Part shown: positions 29,334-37,640 of the stretch, piece by piece | How positions within the stretch are numbered: the stretch's first letter is position 1 | Layout: every line of letters begins with the position of its first letter | Assembly (NCBI RefSeq): GCF_009671205.1 | Contig: NZ_CP045309.1 | Location: forward strand, 6,342,001-6,406,000 | Direction of reading: 5' to 3' | From: Micromonospora terminaliae | GTDB taxonomy: Bacteria > Actinomycetota > Actinomycetes > Mycobacteriales > Micromonosporaceae | DNA length: 64,000 nt | The notes under the pieces: generated by a model | Database searches by the model: none | What the model was told of the DNA's origin: nothing | What the model saw: only the letters and a program-made list of their open reading frames with translations | Made by a program: the position numbers and the translations under genes

Positions 29334-29334
29334 A

Positions 29335-29351
29335 CCAGTCCCACTGACTGG
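29335..29351 (+). other. Short hairpin in the pckG leader region
   Basis: CCAGTC-CCACT-GACTGG, 6-bp perfect stem, abuts the proximal CRP-like box. It may be an operator or a leader stem. Confidence 0.35.
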
Positions 29352-29468
29352 GGAGGCAGCCCGGTTTACGCTGAGCCCAATCCCAGGTTTCCACGAAGGC
29401 GACGCACCGGCTCGCCAGTACTCGTGCATCCCATACATCGGTCAGCGTCGACCACAAGGAGATGTGAC

Positions 29469-31310
29469 ATGGTTGCTCCGGCTACTGTTCGGGGTATCGA
29501 TCAGGCCCCGACGTCCCACCCCAAACTGCTCGCCTGGGTACGTGAGGTCGCGGAACTGACCACCCCCGACCGGGTGGTCTGGGTGGACGGGTCCGATGAG
29601 GAGTGGCGCCGCCTCACCGACGAGCTCGTCGACAAGGGCACCCTGATCCGGCTGAACCCCGAGAAGAAGCCCAACTCGTTCTACGCGCGGACGGACCCCA
29701 CGGACGTCGCGCGGGTCGAGGAGCGCACCTTCATCTGCTCCGTCGACGAGGCGGACGCCGGCCCCACCAACAACTGGATGGCGCCGGCCGAGATGAAGCG
29801 GACGATGACGGAGCTCTACCGCGGGTGCATGCGCGGGCGCACCATGTACGTCATCCCGTTCTGCATGGGGCCGGTCGAGGCGGAGAGCCCGATGTTCGGC
29901 GTCGAGATCACCGACAGCCCGTACGTGGTCGCCTCGATGCGCATCATGACCCGCATGGGCGAGAAGATCCTCGAGGCGATGGGCGACGACGCCGACTTCG
30001 TGCACGCGCTGCACTCGATCGGCGCTCCGCTCGAGCCGGGCCAGCAGGACGTGGCCTGGCCGTGCAACGAGACCAAGTACATCTCGCACTTCCCGGAGAC
30101 CCGCGAGATCTGGTCCTTCGGTTCGGGATACGGCGGCAACTCCCTGCTCGGCAAGAAGTGCTACTCGCTGCGGATCGCCAGCGTCATGGGCCGCGACGAG
30201 GGCTGGCTCGCCGAGCACATGCTCATCCTCAAGATCACCTCGCCCGAGGGCAAGGTCTACCACATCGCGGGCGCCTTCCCGTCCGCCTGCGGCAAGACCA
30301 ACCTGGCCATGCTGGAGCCGACCATCCCGGGCTGGAAGGTCGAGACCATCGGTGACGACATCGCCTGGATGCGGTTCGGCCCGGACGGCCGCCTCTACGC
30401 GATCAACCCGGAGTACGGCCTCTTCGGCGTCGCACCCGGCACCGACTGGAAGACCAACGCCAACGCCATGCGGACGCTGGACCGCGGCAACTCCGTCTTC
30501 ACCAACGTGGCCCTCACCGACGACGGCGACATCTGGTGGGAGGGCATGGGTGAGCCGCCGGCGCACCTGATCGACTGGAAGGGCAACGACTGGACGCCGG
30601 AGAGCGACAGCCTCTCCTCGCACGCGAACAGCCGTTTCTGCACCCCGATCACGCAGTGCCCGATCCTGGCCGACGACTACTACGACCCCAACGGCGTGCC
30701 GATCGACGCGATCCTGTTCGGCGGCCGGCGCCGGGACACCGTCCCGCTGGTCACCGAGGCCCGCGACTGGGTGCACGGTGTCTACATGGGCGCCACGCTC
30801 TCCTCGGAGACCACGGCCGCCGCCTCCGGCGCGGTCGGCGTGGTGCGCCGCGACCCGATGGCCATGCTGCCGTTCATCGGTTACCACGCCGGCGACTACT
30901 TCCGGCACTGGATCGAGATGGGCAAGGGCGCCGACGGCGACGAGGCCAAGCTGCCGAAGATCTACTACGTCAACTGGTTCCGCAAGGACGCCGAGGGCAA
31001 CTTCCTCTGGCCGGGCTTCGGCGAGAACTCCCGGGTGCTCAAGTGGGTCATCGAGCGCCTGGAGGGCCGGGCCGAGGCGGTCGAGACCCCGATCGGCATG
31101 GTCCCGGCGCAGGACGCGCTCGACGTCGAGGGCCTGGACATGACCCCGGAGGACGTCCGGATCGCCCTCAAGGTCGACCCGGAGGAGTGGCGCAACGAGC
31201 TGCCGCTGGTCACCGAGTGGTTCGAGAAGTTCGGTGACAAGCTCCCCGGCGTCCTCTGGGCCGAGCTGGACGCGCTGCGCGCCCGGCTCGACGCGGAGCC
31301 GCAGAAGTAG
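29469..31310 (+). CDS. pckG: Phosphoenolpyruvate carboxykinase (GTP)
   Basis: 613 aa, the usual length of GTP-type PEPCK. The P-loop-like kinase motif is [14 protein letters not shown] (about 270-283, with the reactive Cys); others are [34 protein letters not shown] and [25 protein letters not shown]. It converts oxaloacetate plus GTP to PEP and CO2, the entry to gluconeogenesis, and opposes Ppc at 56366-59152. The start ATG 29469 follows AAGGAG at 8-nt spacing; the frame is open further upstream but without coding character. Confidence 0.97.
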   Translation: MVAPATVRGIDQAPTSHPKLLAWVREVAELTTPDRVVWVDGSDEEWRRLTDELVDKGTLIRLNPEKKPNSFYARTDPTDVARVEERTFICSVDEADAGPTNNWMAPAEMKRTMTELYRGCMRGRTMYVIPFCMGPVEAESPMFGVEITDSPYVVASMRIMTRMGEKILEAMGDDADFVHALHSIGAPLEPGQQDVAWPCNETKYISHFPETREIWSFGSGYGGNSLLGKKCYSLRIASVMGRDEGWLAEHMLILKITSPEGKVYHIAGAFPSACGKTNLAMLEPTIPGWKVETIGDDIAWMRFGPDGRLYAINPEYGLFGVAPGTDWKTNANAMRTLDRGNSVFTNVALTDDGDIWWEGMGEPPAHLIDWKGNDWTPESDSLSSHANSRFCTPITQCPILADDYYDPNGVPIDAILFGGRRRDTVPLVTEARDWVHGVYMGATLSSETTAAASGAVGVVRRDPMAMLPFIGYHAGDYFRHWIEMGKGADGDEAKLPKIYYVNWFRKDAEGNFLWPGFGENSRVLKWVIERLEGRAEAVETPIGMVPAQDALDVEGLDMTPEDVRIALKVDPEEWRNELPLVTEWFEKFGDKLPGVLWAELDALRARLDAEPQK

Positions 31311-31349
31311 AGGTGTGACGGAAGCCCGCACCGGGCAACACCGGATGCC

Positions 31350-32225
31350 ATGAGGACGGCCGCCGAACCTGTCGAGGTCCGGCGGCCGTCCGCCGTCCGG
31401 GCGCTGACCACCCTGCTCGCCGTCACGGCGGCGGCCACCATCGTGGTCGAGCTGCTCAACTACTGGTACGCCCCGGAGCAGGAGTTCGGGCTCGCCGTCC
31501 GCACCGGCTGGGCCATGCTGCGGTCGCTGGGCTTCCTCGTGCTGATCGGGCACGTCAAGCGCGGCCGGGCGGTGGCGAAGCCGTTCGGCCTGATCCTGTC
31601 GGTGACCACGGTCTTCGCGGTGGGGCGGCTGCTCGTACCCCGGGCGGGGGTGCCGCCCCTGCCCGGCCTGCTCGGTTTCGCGGTGCTCACGGCGCTCTGC
31701 GTCGCCGTGGTGGTGCTGCTCTACCGCTCCGAGGCGGTCGGCGGGCACCTGGTCCGGCACCGCAAGGGCCTGGTCGTCGAGGGCGGGGTGATCTCCTGGC
31801 GGGAGGTGGTCCCGAAGCGCCCGCCGGTCACCGGCTGGCTGCTCACCGCTCGGGTGGCCGCGTTCACCTACAGCCCGCTCATGCTGGTCCCGGCCCTGAT
31901 CGCCACGGGCTCCATCCTCGACGGGCGGATCAGCGCGGTGCCGGCCGTGCTGTTCTGGTTCGCCGCCGGCATCGCGGTCAGCTACGCCGTGCTCTTCTGC
32001 ACCGCCTTCCTCATGCGCGACCGCCCCTGGGCCCGCAGGTTCCTGGTCGTCATCACCCTGACCACCCTGGCGGTGGACCTGCCCCTGTGCTGGTGGCTCC
32101 TGGGCGTGGACGGCCTGGTCCGGGACGGCGCCCCCCTGGTGACGGCCGCCCTCCTGACCCTGTACTCCCTGAGCCGCGCCGGCCACGCGCCCACCCCGCC
32201 GCCCTCCCCGTCCTCGGCGCGTTGA
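31350..32225 (+). CDS. Integral membrane protein of unknown function
   Basis: 291 aa with seven or eight predicted helices, for example LTTLLAVTAAATIVVELLNYWY, LLGFAVLTALCVAVVVLLYR and ITLTTLAVDLPLCWWLLGV. No conserved motif or family recognised. It follows pckG closely (39 bp) and might be cotranscribed. Its stop codon lies inside the left end of the 60-bp inverted repeat at 32221. Confidence 0.75.
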   Translation: MRTAAEPVEVRRPSAVRALTTLLAVTAAATIVVELLNYWYAPEQEFGLAVRTGWAMLRSLGFLVLIGHVKRGRAVAKPFGLILSVTTVFAVGRLLVPRAGVPPLPGLLGFAVLTALCVAVVVLLYRSEAVGGHLVRHRKGLVVEGGVISWREVVPKRPPVTGWLLTARVAAFTYSPLMLVPALIATGSILDGRISAVPAVLFWFAAGIAVSYAVLFCTAFLMRDRPWARRFLVVITLTTLAVDLPLCWWLLGVDGLVRDGAPLVTAALLTLYSLSRAGHAPTPPPSPSSAR

Positions 32226-32280
32226 TCAAGAAGTTTGCGTCAAATTCCGGCCGTTGCCTGACGCAAACCTCTTGATCAAC
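32221..32280. repeat. REP-like 60-bp inverted repeat
   Basis: Arms of 22 bp with one mismatch; the left begins GTTGATCAAGAAGTTTGCG (32221), the right ends CGCAAACCTCTTGATCAAC (32280), loop 16 nt. It overlaps the stop of the preceding gene and is AT-richer than its surroundings. It could stabilise or end the transcript and resembles the GATC-ended elements at 11607 and 34440. Confidence 0.75.
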
Positions 32281-32306
32281 CCGACGAGCCGGGCCGCGGC
32301 GTGCGC

Positions 32307-32349
32307 GAGGTTGGCGGCGGTGTTGATCTCCGGTGGTGCCGCCAACCTC
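32307..32349. repeat. Second inverted repeat beside the REP-like element
   Basis: GAGGTTGGCGGC and GCCGCCAACCTC are perfect 12-bp arms with a 19-nt loop, followed by ATGATCAAC. Together with 32221-32280 it makes a tandem of two hairpins. Confidence 0.6.
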
Positions 32350-32416
32350 ATGATCAACGGGGTGGGGTGGGGCGCGGCGGGTCCAGGGCGGGGTGTGGGC
32401 GGGGGAGGATGGGGGT

Positions 32417-33562
32417 GTGTGGGACGTCATCGTCGTTGGGGCCGGGCCTGCGGGGGCGGCCGCCGCTCTTGGCGCGCGACGGGCCGGCGCGGCGCGGGTG
32501 TTGCTGCTCGACCGGTTCGACTTTCCGCGGGACAAGGCGTGCGGAGACGGCATCGCCGCGCACGCGCTGGACGTCCTCGCCGAGCTGCGGGTGACCGGGG
32601 CGGTCGACGGGTACGCGCCGCTGCCCGCCCTGCGCCTGGTCGGCCCCGGTGGCGGCACGGTGGCCCGGGCGCTGCCCCGGCCCGCGTACACGGTGCCCCG
32701 GCAGGTGTTCGACGCCCGGCTGGTGGCGGCGGCGACCGCGGCCGGTGCGGAGCTGCGCCGGCACACCGTACGCACCGTGGAGGTGCGCGAGGACCGGGTG
32801 GTGCTCGACGGGGACCTGGCCGCCCGGGCGGTGGTCGGAGCGGACGGGGCCGGTTCGGTGCTGCGCCGGGCGCTCGGCCACCCGGTGAACCCGGACCGGC
32901 ACCTCGCCCTCGCCATCCGGGGCTACGCGCCCGCCCGCCCCGGCCCGCCCGAGCAGCTCATCGTCACGTCGTCGCCGCGCTGGCCGGCGTACGCCTGGTC
33001 CTTCCCGATCGGCGACGGCCGCGCGAACGTCGGGTACGGGGAGGTGCTGCGCGGCGAGCCGCTGACCCGCGCCCACCTGCTGGAGCGGCTGGGCGCCCTG
33101 CTCCCGGACACCGACCCGGCGGCGGTGACCGACCTGCGGGCGCACCACCTGCCGCTCTCCACCCACCGGCCGGCGCCCGGGCGGGGCCGGGTGGTGCTGG
33201 CCGGCGACGCGCTCTCGTTGATCAACCCGTTCACCGGCGAGGGCATCTTCTACGCGCTGCGCTCCGGTGCCCTGGCCGGCGCCGCCGCGGCCGACGCCCC
33301 GGCCCTCGCGGCCCGCCGGTACGCCGACGCGCTGCGCCGCCGGCTCGGCACCCACCTGCGGCACAGCTCGGTGGCGGCCTGGCTGGCCCGGCGCCGGTGG
33401 GTGGTGGACGCGGCCGTGCGCGCCGCCCGCCGCGACGAGCGGGTCTACCGGACCGTGGTGGAGCTGGGACTGGGTGACGGACGTCTCGACGCCCGCACCC
33501 TGGCCCGGATCGGCGCCGGGCTGGCACCCGGCAGCGCGTCGGCACGCCGCGCCGCGACCTGA
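32417..33562 (+). CDS. Geranylgeranyl reductase family FAD-dependent oxidoreductase
   Basis: 381 aa. FAD-binding GXGXXG is WDVIVVGAGPAGAAAALGARRAG; the family motif RFDFPRDKACGDGI and the second FAD motif VVLAGDALSLINPFTGEGIFYALRSG are present. The family reduces isoprenoid double bonds, including geranylgeranyl groups and menaquinone side chains. The cis-prenyltransferase gene 60 bp downstream fits an isoprenoid role. GTG at 32417 follows GGGGGAGGA. Confidence 0.88.
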   Translation: MWDVIVVGAGPAGAAAALGARRAGAARVLLLDRFDFPRDKACGDGIAAHALDVLAELRVTGAVDGYAPLPALRLVGPGGGTVARALPRPAYTVPRQVFDARLVAAATAAGAELRRHTVRTVEVREDRVVLDGDLAARAVVGADGAGSVLRRALGHPVNPDRHLALAIRGYAPARPGPPEQLIVTSSPRWPAYAWSFPIGDGRANVGYGEVLRGEPLTRAHLLERLGALLPDTDPAAVTDLRAHHLPLSTHRPAPGRGRVVLAGDALSLINPFTGEGIFYALRSGALAGAAAADAPALAARRYADALRRRLGTHLRHSSVAAWLARRRWVVDAAVRAARRDERVYRTVVELGLGDGRLDARTLARIGAGLAPGSASARRAAT

Positions 33563-33608
33563 CGCCGTGCGATGCGGCACCGAGACACTCATCGTCGGCG
33601 CGGGTCGC

Positions 33609-33614
33609 TACCCT
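33609..33614 (+). promoter_or_regulatory. -10 box of a leaderless promoter (cis-prenyltransferase)
   Basis: TACCCT is 8 bp before ATG 33623 and 5 bp before the alternative GTG 33620. Confidence 0.45.
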
Positions 33615-33622
33615 GCAAGGTG

Positions 33623-34393
33623 ATGACTCTGCGGAAACTCCTCTACTCCGTTTACGAGCGCCGGCTCACCGCGAAGCTCGCGGGTAAGCCGGTGCCCCGG
33701 CACGTCGGTGTGATGTGCGACGGCAACCGCAGATGGGCCCGGGAGATGGGCTTCGTCGACCCGAACGACGGCCACCGGATGGGCGCCGAGCGGATCAAGG
33801 AGCTGCTGCGCTGGTGCGACGCCGCCGGTGTCGGGCACGTCACGCTCTGGCTGCTCTCCACCGACAACCTGACCCGGCCGGCCGCCGAGCTGGACCCGCT
33901 GCTCCAGATCATCGAGGACCTCACCACCGAGCTGGCCGAGGAGGGCAACCCCTGGCGGCTGCGGATGGTCGGCGCCCTCGACGTGCTGCCGGCGCACCAC
34001 GCGGCCGCGCTCAAGGCGGCCGAGGAGCGCACCCGGGAGCGCAGCGGGGGCGCCCAGGTCAACATCGCCGTCGGCTACGGTGGCCGGCGCGAGATCGCCG
34101 ACGCGGTGCGCTCGCTGCTGCTGGAGCACGCCGCGACCGGCGGCACGGTCGAGGAGCTGGCCAATTCGATCGATGTCGACCACATCTCCGAGCATCTCTA
34201 CACCAAGGGGCTGCCCGACCCGGATCTGATCATCCGGACCAGCGGCGAGCAGCGTCTCTCCGGCTTCATGCTGTGGCAGAGCGCCCACTCGGAGTTCTAC
34301 TTCTGCGAACTCAACTGGCCCGACTTCCGCCGAGTCGACTTCCTCCGCGCCCTGCGCTCCTACGCCACCCGCCAACGCCGCTTCGGCGCCTGA
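33623..34393 (+). CDS. uppS: Isoprenyl transferase (cis-prenyl diphosphate synthase, UppS/Z-FPP-like)
   Basis: 256 aa. The signature HVGVMCDGNRRWAREMGF holds the catalytic Asp; LWLLSTDNLTRP, GYGGRREIADAV and the C-terminal LIIRTSGEQRLSGFMLWQSAHSEFYF are all in place. It condenses isopentenyl diphosphate in cis onto an allylic diphosphate to make the lipid carrier for cell-wall synthesis. Actinomycetes often have two paralogues, so this could be the short-chain or long-chain enzyme. Confidence 0.93.
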   Translation: MTLRKLLYSVYERRLTAKLAGKPVPRHVGVMCDGNRRWAREMGFVDPNDGHRMGAERIKELLRWCDAAGVGHVTLWLLSTDNLTRPAAELDPLLQIIEDLTTELAEEGNPWRLRMVGALDVLPAHHAAALKAAEERTRERSGGAQVNIAVGYGGRREIADAVRSLLLEHAATGGTVEELANSIDVDHISEHLYTKGLPDPDLIIRTSGEQRLSGFMLWQSAHSEFYFCELNWPDFRRVDFLRALRSYATRQRRFGA

Positions 34394-34439
34394 GCCCCAC
34401 CCCGCCCCGGCCGCCCGCCCCGCCCCGCATCCGCGTGAC

Positions 34440-34507
34440 GATCATGGAGCTGTGGCGCCCGGAATGCCGGTGAGGTGGCCTTTGCGCGGGGCCACAACTC
34501 CATGATC
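34440..34507. repeat. REP-like inverted repeat between uppS and otsB
   Basis: Arms GATCATGGAGCTGTGGC (34440-34456) and GCCACAACTCCATGATC (34491-34507) pair over 17 bp with one mismatch, loop 34 nt. It sits between convergent genes and resembles the GATC-ended repeats at 11607 and 32221. Confidence 0.75.
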
Positions 34508-34532
34508 GGCCGGCGCAGGGTATGGGCGGGGG

Positions 34533-35357
34533 TCAGGGCAGGTGGGTTAGCGCTTTGGTGAGGAAGTCGCCCAGGGCGGCGGGGGAGTCGAGGGTGAGGT
34601 CGGCGGCGTCGGCGACCTCGTGACCGGTCTCCGGGTTCGCCACGGCGACGCAGACGCCGAGGAACTGCGGGTCGGCGGCGGCCCGGGCACGCAGCGCCGA
34701 GAAGGCCTTGATGTCGGAGACGTCGTCGCCGAAGTACCAGGCACCGCCGGCGTCCCGGACCACCTCGCCGATGACCATGCCCTTGTCCCGGTCGACCGGC
34801 GGCTTCAGCTCCAGCACCATGCGCCCGGCCTGGCAGCGCAGGCCCAGCCGCTCGGCGCGGGCACGGCCCCACTCCTGCACGAGGTCGCCGAGGTGCGGCG
34901 CGGTGCGCCAGTGCAGCGCAACGGAGAGCCGCTTGAACTCCACGAGCGCGCCGGGCGGCAACTCGGCGCGGGCCTGCTCGGCCAGCTCGGTCATGGTGGG
35001 CACCCAGGGCAGGGCGGCCGGTTCGGTGACCGTCTCGCCGCCGGAGTGGCTGTGCTCCAGCCCGTAGAGGCCGTAGAGGTCGATGCCGGAGAGGCCGCCG
35101 AGGTGGTCGCGGAGGAACTCGACCGGGCGCGCGGAGACGATGGCGATCCGGCCTACGCGGGGGGCGAGCGCCTCCAGCGCGGTGAGCACCTTCGGCGCGG
35201 GCTGAACCGCGGTCGGGTCGTCGTCGACCGGCGCGAGGGTGCCGTCGAAGTCGAAGAAGAGCACCACGTCACCCGCGCGGGCGGCGGTGGCACGCCACGC
35301 GTGCTCGGCGTCCAACGGGGTTTTCGGCTGCTGGTTGCCCAGATTCAACGGCGGCAC
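34533..35357 (-). CDS. otsB: Trehalose-6-phosphate phosphatase
   Basis: 274 aa HAD-superfamily enzyme. Motif I FFDFDGTLAPVDDDP (nucleophile and acid Asp), motif II IVSARPVEFLR, the Lys in LKPPVDRDKGM and motif IV YFGDDVSDIKAF are present, with the OtsB cap between. It makes trehalose from trehalose-6-phosphate; otsA is not in the window. GTG at 35357 (VPPLNLGNQQPKTPL) is the likely start. Confidence 0.92.
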   Translation of the reverse strand: MPPLNLGNQQPKTPLDAEHAWRATAARAGDVVLFFDFDGTLAPVDDDPTAVQPAPKVLTALEALAPRVGRIAIVSARPVEFLRDHLGGLSGIDLYGLYGLEHSHSGGETVTEPAALPWVPTMTELAEQARAELPPGALVEFKRLSVALHWRTAPHLGDLVQEWGRARAERLGLRCQAGRMVLELKPPVDRDKGMVIGEVVRDAGGAWYFGDDVSDIKAFSALRARAAADPQFLGVCVAVANPETGHEVADAADLTLDSPAALGDFLTKALTHLP

Positions 35358-35428
35358 GCGCGACAGCGTACCCCGGTCACGGCGGCGTATTCGTGGCCGA
35401 GATGTGACGCCGGAACGACGTGGGACGG

Positions 35429-35782
35429 TCAGCGTTCGGCGGCTCCCCGTCCCCGGCGCCCGAACGGCACCACGGCCGCTTCCTGCCCGTGGCTCAGCAG
35501 GTAGCCCTCCACGAAGCCGGTGTTCCGGTCGCCGGTGTGCGCCTCGATCTCGTTGAGCCGCGCCACCAGGAACTCGGTGAGCGCGCTGACCCGGTCGTTG
35601 AGCCGGTCGTGCAGTTCGGCGACGACCGCGAGGACCACCGCGGTGCCGGCCGTGATGAGCGCGAAGAGGTTGACGACCAGGGGAAGCTGACCGCCGTCCA
35701 CCACACCGACCACCACGTTGCCGGTCACGCACGATGTCACCGACACCACCGCGACCACGACTGCCAACCATTTCAGGGTCAT
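35429..35782 (-). CDS. Small membrane protein in the XRE regulator locus
   Basis: 117 aa: two N-terminal membrane helices (about 4-24, 34-58) and a helical cytoplasmic tail (LHDRLNDRVSALTEFLVARLNEIEAH). No family recognised. ATG has a strong AAGGAGGGG upstream. The 12-bp palindrome CACGCTAGCGTG about 90 bp upstream matches one before the XRE gene, so both are probably controlled by that regulator. Confidence 0.65.
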   Translation of the reverse strand: MTLKWLAVVVAVVSVTSCVTGNVVVGVVDGGQLPLVVNLFALITAGTAVVLAVVAELHDRLNDRVSALTEFLVARLNEIEAHTGDRNTGFVEGYLLSHGQEAAVVPFGRRGRGAAER

Positions 35783-35870
35783 GGACAGACCCCTCCTTCT
35801 GTCCCGCAGGGCTGGGTTCGGCTGTGTCCCGTCCCCCCGCCGACGACGAGCCCTTAGCAGTACAAACAGG

Positions 35871-35882
35871 CACGCTAGCGTG
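35871..35882. promoter_or_regulatory. Palindrome upstream of the small membrane protein gene
   Basis: CACGCTAGCGTG is a perfect 12-bp palindrome. Its form CACGC-NN-GCGTG is shared with the site at 36454-36469. Confidence 0.5.
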
Positions 35883-35961
35883 TCCGATCCGAGCCCGGAG
35901 GGGATCGATAGGATCTGTCCGGCGGTTCTTTCGCCATTTGCGGAACTAACTGGCTTGTCGA

Positions 35962-36402
35962 CTATCCGGCCTGTCTGCCTCGTTTTCCGGAATCGGCAGG
36001 GAGTGTCGGCCGGTAAGCGAGGTAGCGAATGGTTTCGCGGATGTGGAACTTCTCCGCTTCGGAGACGTCCGGGTCGACCAGCCGGCGCAGCAGGGCCTCG
36101 ACGTCCGGGTCCATGGGCGGCGCGGTGGGGGTGGCGCGAGGGGCGGCCGCCCGGTCCCAGCCGAGGGCGGTGAACGCCGCCGCCGGGTTGATCCCCAGCC
36201 CTTCGCAGAAGGCGACCACCCGCTCGGCCTCGGGGTCGCTGGCCCAGTCACCCCGGACCCAGCGGTTGATGGTCTGCCGGGAGACGCCGGTGCGCCGGGA
36301 GACCTCGGTGCCGCTCCAGGCCCGCATGGCACGCGCGTCCTCCAGGGCGCGGCGGACGAAGGTGGCGAAGGCGATCTTCCGTGCGTTCGCGGTCTCGGTC
36401 AC
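35962..36402 (-). CDS. XRE-type helix-turn-helix regulator
   Basis: 146 aa. Residues about 12-75 form an XRE domain: FVRRALEDARAMRAWSGTEVSRRTGVSRQTINRWVRGDW, then ERVVAFCEGLGINPAAAFTALGW. The C-terminal half (DPDVEALLRRLVDPDVSEAEKFHIRETIRYLAYRP) is an acidic helical domain. GTG at 36402 (VTETANARKIAF) is chosen; the frame is open upstream over the regulatory region. It faces a divergent two-gene operon, with several GTCACG-containing sites between. Confidence 0.85.
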   Translation of the reverse strand: MTETANARKIAFATFVRRALEDARAMRAWSGTEVSRRTGVSRQTINRWVRGDWASDPEAERVVAFCEGLGINPAAAFTALGWDRAAAPRATPTAPPMDPDVEALLRRLVDPDVSEAEKFHIRETIRYLAYRPTLPADSGKRGRQAG

Positions 36403-36453
36403 CCCGTGACGGTACGGCCAGTCGGTCTCCAGGGCACCGCCCGGCACGCTGCT

Positions 36454-36469
36454 GTCACGCCGGCGTGAC
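36454..36469. promoter_or_regulatory. 16-bp perfect palindrome upstream of the XRE gene
   Basis: GTCACGCCGGCGTGAC, 52 bp before the XRE start. Contains CACGC-NN-GCGTG as at 35871. It suggests autoregulation by a dimer. Confidence 0.6.
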
Positions 36470-36573
36470 GGTGATCCACCGTTTCCGGTAAACGATCCAG
36501 AGCTCTTCCTGAGGGGTGTCACCCGGGCAGAATAGATGGACGCCAGTACGGCGGTAAACAGACGAAAAGCTGA

Positions 36574-36579
36574 TACTGT
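36574..36579 (+). promoter_or_regulatory. Extended -10 box of the 36667 operon
   Basis: TGATACTGT (36571-36579) contains an extended -10 (TG-N-TACTGT). The first 19-bp direct repeat starts inside it, as expected for a repressible promoter. Confidence 0.45.
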
Positions 36580-36624
36580 CACGCTCATGAGACAACTTAC
36601 GGTGTGTCACGTGCATGAGACGAC
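36578..36624. repeat. Tandem 19-bp direct repeat in the divergent promoter region
   Basis: GTCACGCTCATGAGACAAC (36578-36596) and GTCACGTGCATGAGACGAC (36606-36624) agree at 16 of 19 positions, 28 bp apart. Both start with GTCACG like the palindrome at 36454, so the XRE protein may bind all three. Confidence 0.65.
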
Positions 36625-36666
36625 GAGTGCTCACATGCGTCACTCCGCGGGTGTCGAGGGGGTCTC

Positions 36667-37008
36667 GTGACCGAGCTCGCGACCCGTGCGCAGGCCTTCG
36701 GCCTGATCGCCGAGGGGGTGACCGCCGGCCTGAGCGCCCCCTGGCGCCTCTACCTGGCGCGGGGCTGCCGCTACCTCTCCCTCAGCGTCGGGGACCGCGA
36801 CGAGTGGGACGCCTGGCGGACCCACCTCGGTTGTCCCGAGCTGAGCGTCCGGGTCTACGAGGCCGGCGGCGAGATCCGCCGGGCCTCGGTGGCCGAGGTG
36901 ATCGTCGACGGGTGCCGGATCAGCGTCGAGCTGGTCGAGGAGGTCAGCACCGCCGATCTGGAGCGGCTGCTGGTCGTCGACCCCCTGCCCGGGACGGACG
37001 AGCGATGA
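36667..37008 (+). CDS. Protein of unknown function, first gene of a two-gene operon
   Basis: 113 aa soluble alpha/beta protein: TRAQAFGLIAEGVTAGLSAPWRLYLARGCRYLSLSV, then ISVELVEEVSTADLERLLVVD. No family recognised. GTG start at 36667; its stop overlaps the next start as ATGA. It is divergent from the XRE regulator and preceded by its candidate operators. Confidence 0.65.
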   Translation: MTELATRAQAFGLIAEGVTAGLSAPWRLYLARGCRYLSLSVGDRDEWDAWRTHLGCPELSVRVYEAGGEIRRASVAEVIVDGCRISVELVEEVSTADLERLLVVDPLPGTDER

Positions 37009-37439
37009 GCCCCTTTCTCGCCGTCGTGCTGGTTCTCGTGCTCGGCTCGACCTGCTATGCGGCCGGCCGGCTGCACGGCCAGCTCAGCTACCGGATCGGC
37101 TACCGGTTCGGCTACCGCCAGGGCTACTTCGACGGGGACCGGGGCGCCTGGCACCGGCGCCGCCGGGACGCCCAGGCCGCGATCGCCTCGGCGCTGGCCG
37201 GTCCGGCCCCGGCCGTGGTGACCACCACGACCGGGCGCTCGACGCCGTTCGCGGGCACGGCCGTCCCCGCCGCGGTCGCGGCCCGCACCGCCACCGGCCC
37301 GGCGCTGCGGGCCACCGCCACGGCGACCGCCCAGCTCGGTGGGCTGGCCGCGCGGCAGGGCACCACGTACACCGGCTCGTCGTTCGGCGCGGCCGGCGGC
37401 GGGCCGCGGGCCGGGACCCTGGTCCGGCGGCAGGGCTGA
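37005..37439 (+). CDS. Small secreted or membrane-anchored protein with GYRxGY repeats
   Basis: 144 aa. One N-terminal membrane helix (FLAVVLVLVLGSTCYAAG) is followed by YRIGYRFGYRQGYFDGDRG, a short Tyr/Gly repeat, and a low-complexity Ala/Thr/Gly tail. Function unknown. ATGA overlap with the upstream gene shows coupling. Confidence 0.6.
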   Translation: MSPFLAVVLVLVLGSTCYAAGRLHGQLSYRIGYRFGYRQGYFDGDRGAWHRRRRDAQAAIASALAGPAPAVVTTTTGRSTPFAGTAVPAAVAARTATGPALRATATATAQLGGLAARQGTTYTGSSFGAAGGGPRAGTLVRRQG

Positions 37440-37454
37440 CGCCCGCCCAGACGC

Positions 37455-37558
37455 GGTGTGCCGTCCGCGGCGGACGCGCACCGTCGGAGCCGCCCGTCAG
37501 ACCGGTGACGGTGGCTCCGCCGGCCGGGATGCGCGCAGGGGGCATGCATCCCGGCCGG
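37455..37558. terminator. Three consecutive hairpins after the XRE-locus operon
   Basis: Hairpin 1 at 37455-37482 (GGTGTGCCGTCCG with CGGACGCGCACC, one bulge); hairpin 2 at 37485-37519 (CGGAGCC / GGCTCCG with inner CGTCA / TGACG); hairpin 3 at 37520-37558 with perfect 13-bp arms CCGGCCGGGATGC / GCATCCCGGCCGG. One of them is probably the terminator; three in a row is unusual. Confidence 0.55.
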
Positions 37559-37628
37559 TTCCGCCGTCGTTCATCTCCCGGTCGGGTGTGATCCACTGCC
37601 ACCACTAGCCGACCGGGCCTCCGGCGAT

Positions 37629-37634
37629 TAGCGT
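37629..37634 (+). promoter_or_regulatory. -10 box of a leaderless phoH promoter
   Basis: TAGCGT lies 6 bp before ATG 37641, supporting that start over the internal GTG at 37782. Confidence 0.5.
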
Positions 37635-37640
37635 CTAGGC

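Larger units (their letters stand above)
29022..29468. promoter_or_regulatory. Long regulatory region upstream of pckG
   Basis: About 450 bp without a gene. It holds two CRP-like boxes (29146-29161 and 29318-29333, listed separately), the ATCGCGAT palindrome (29290-29297), a short hairpin (29335-29351) and the ribosome site AAGGAG (29456-29461) of pckG. The length and AT content compared with neighbouring gaps suggest layered control of pckG. Confidence 0.5.

Noticed and set aside
36454..36469. BldD box
   Set aside because: The TCAC...GTGA half-sites are spaced by six bases where the BldD motif, as I recall it, needs five; kept as a site for the local XRE protein instead.
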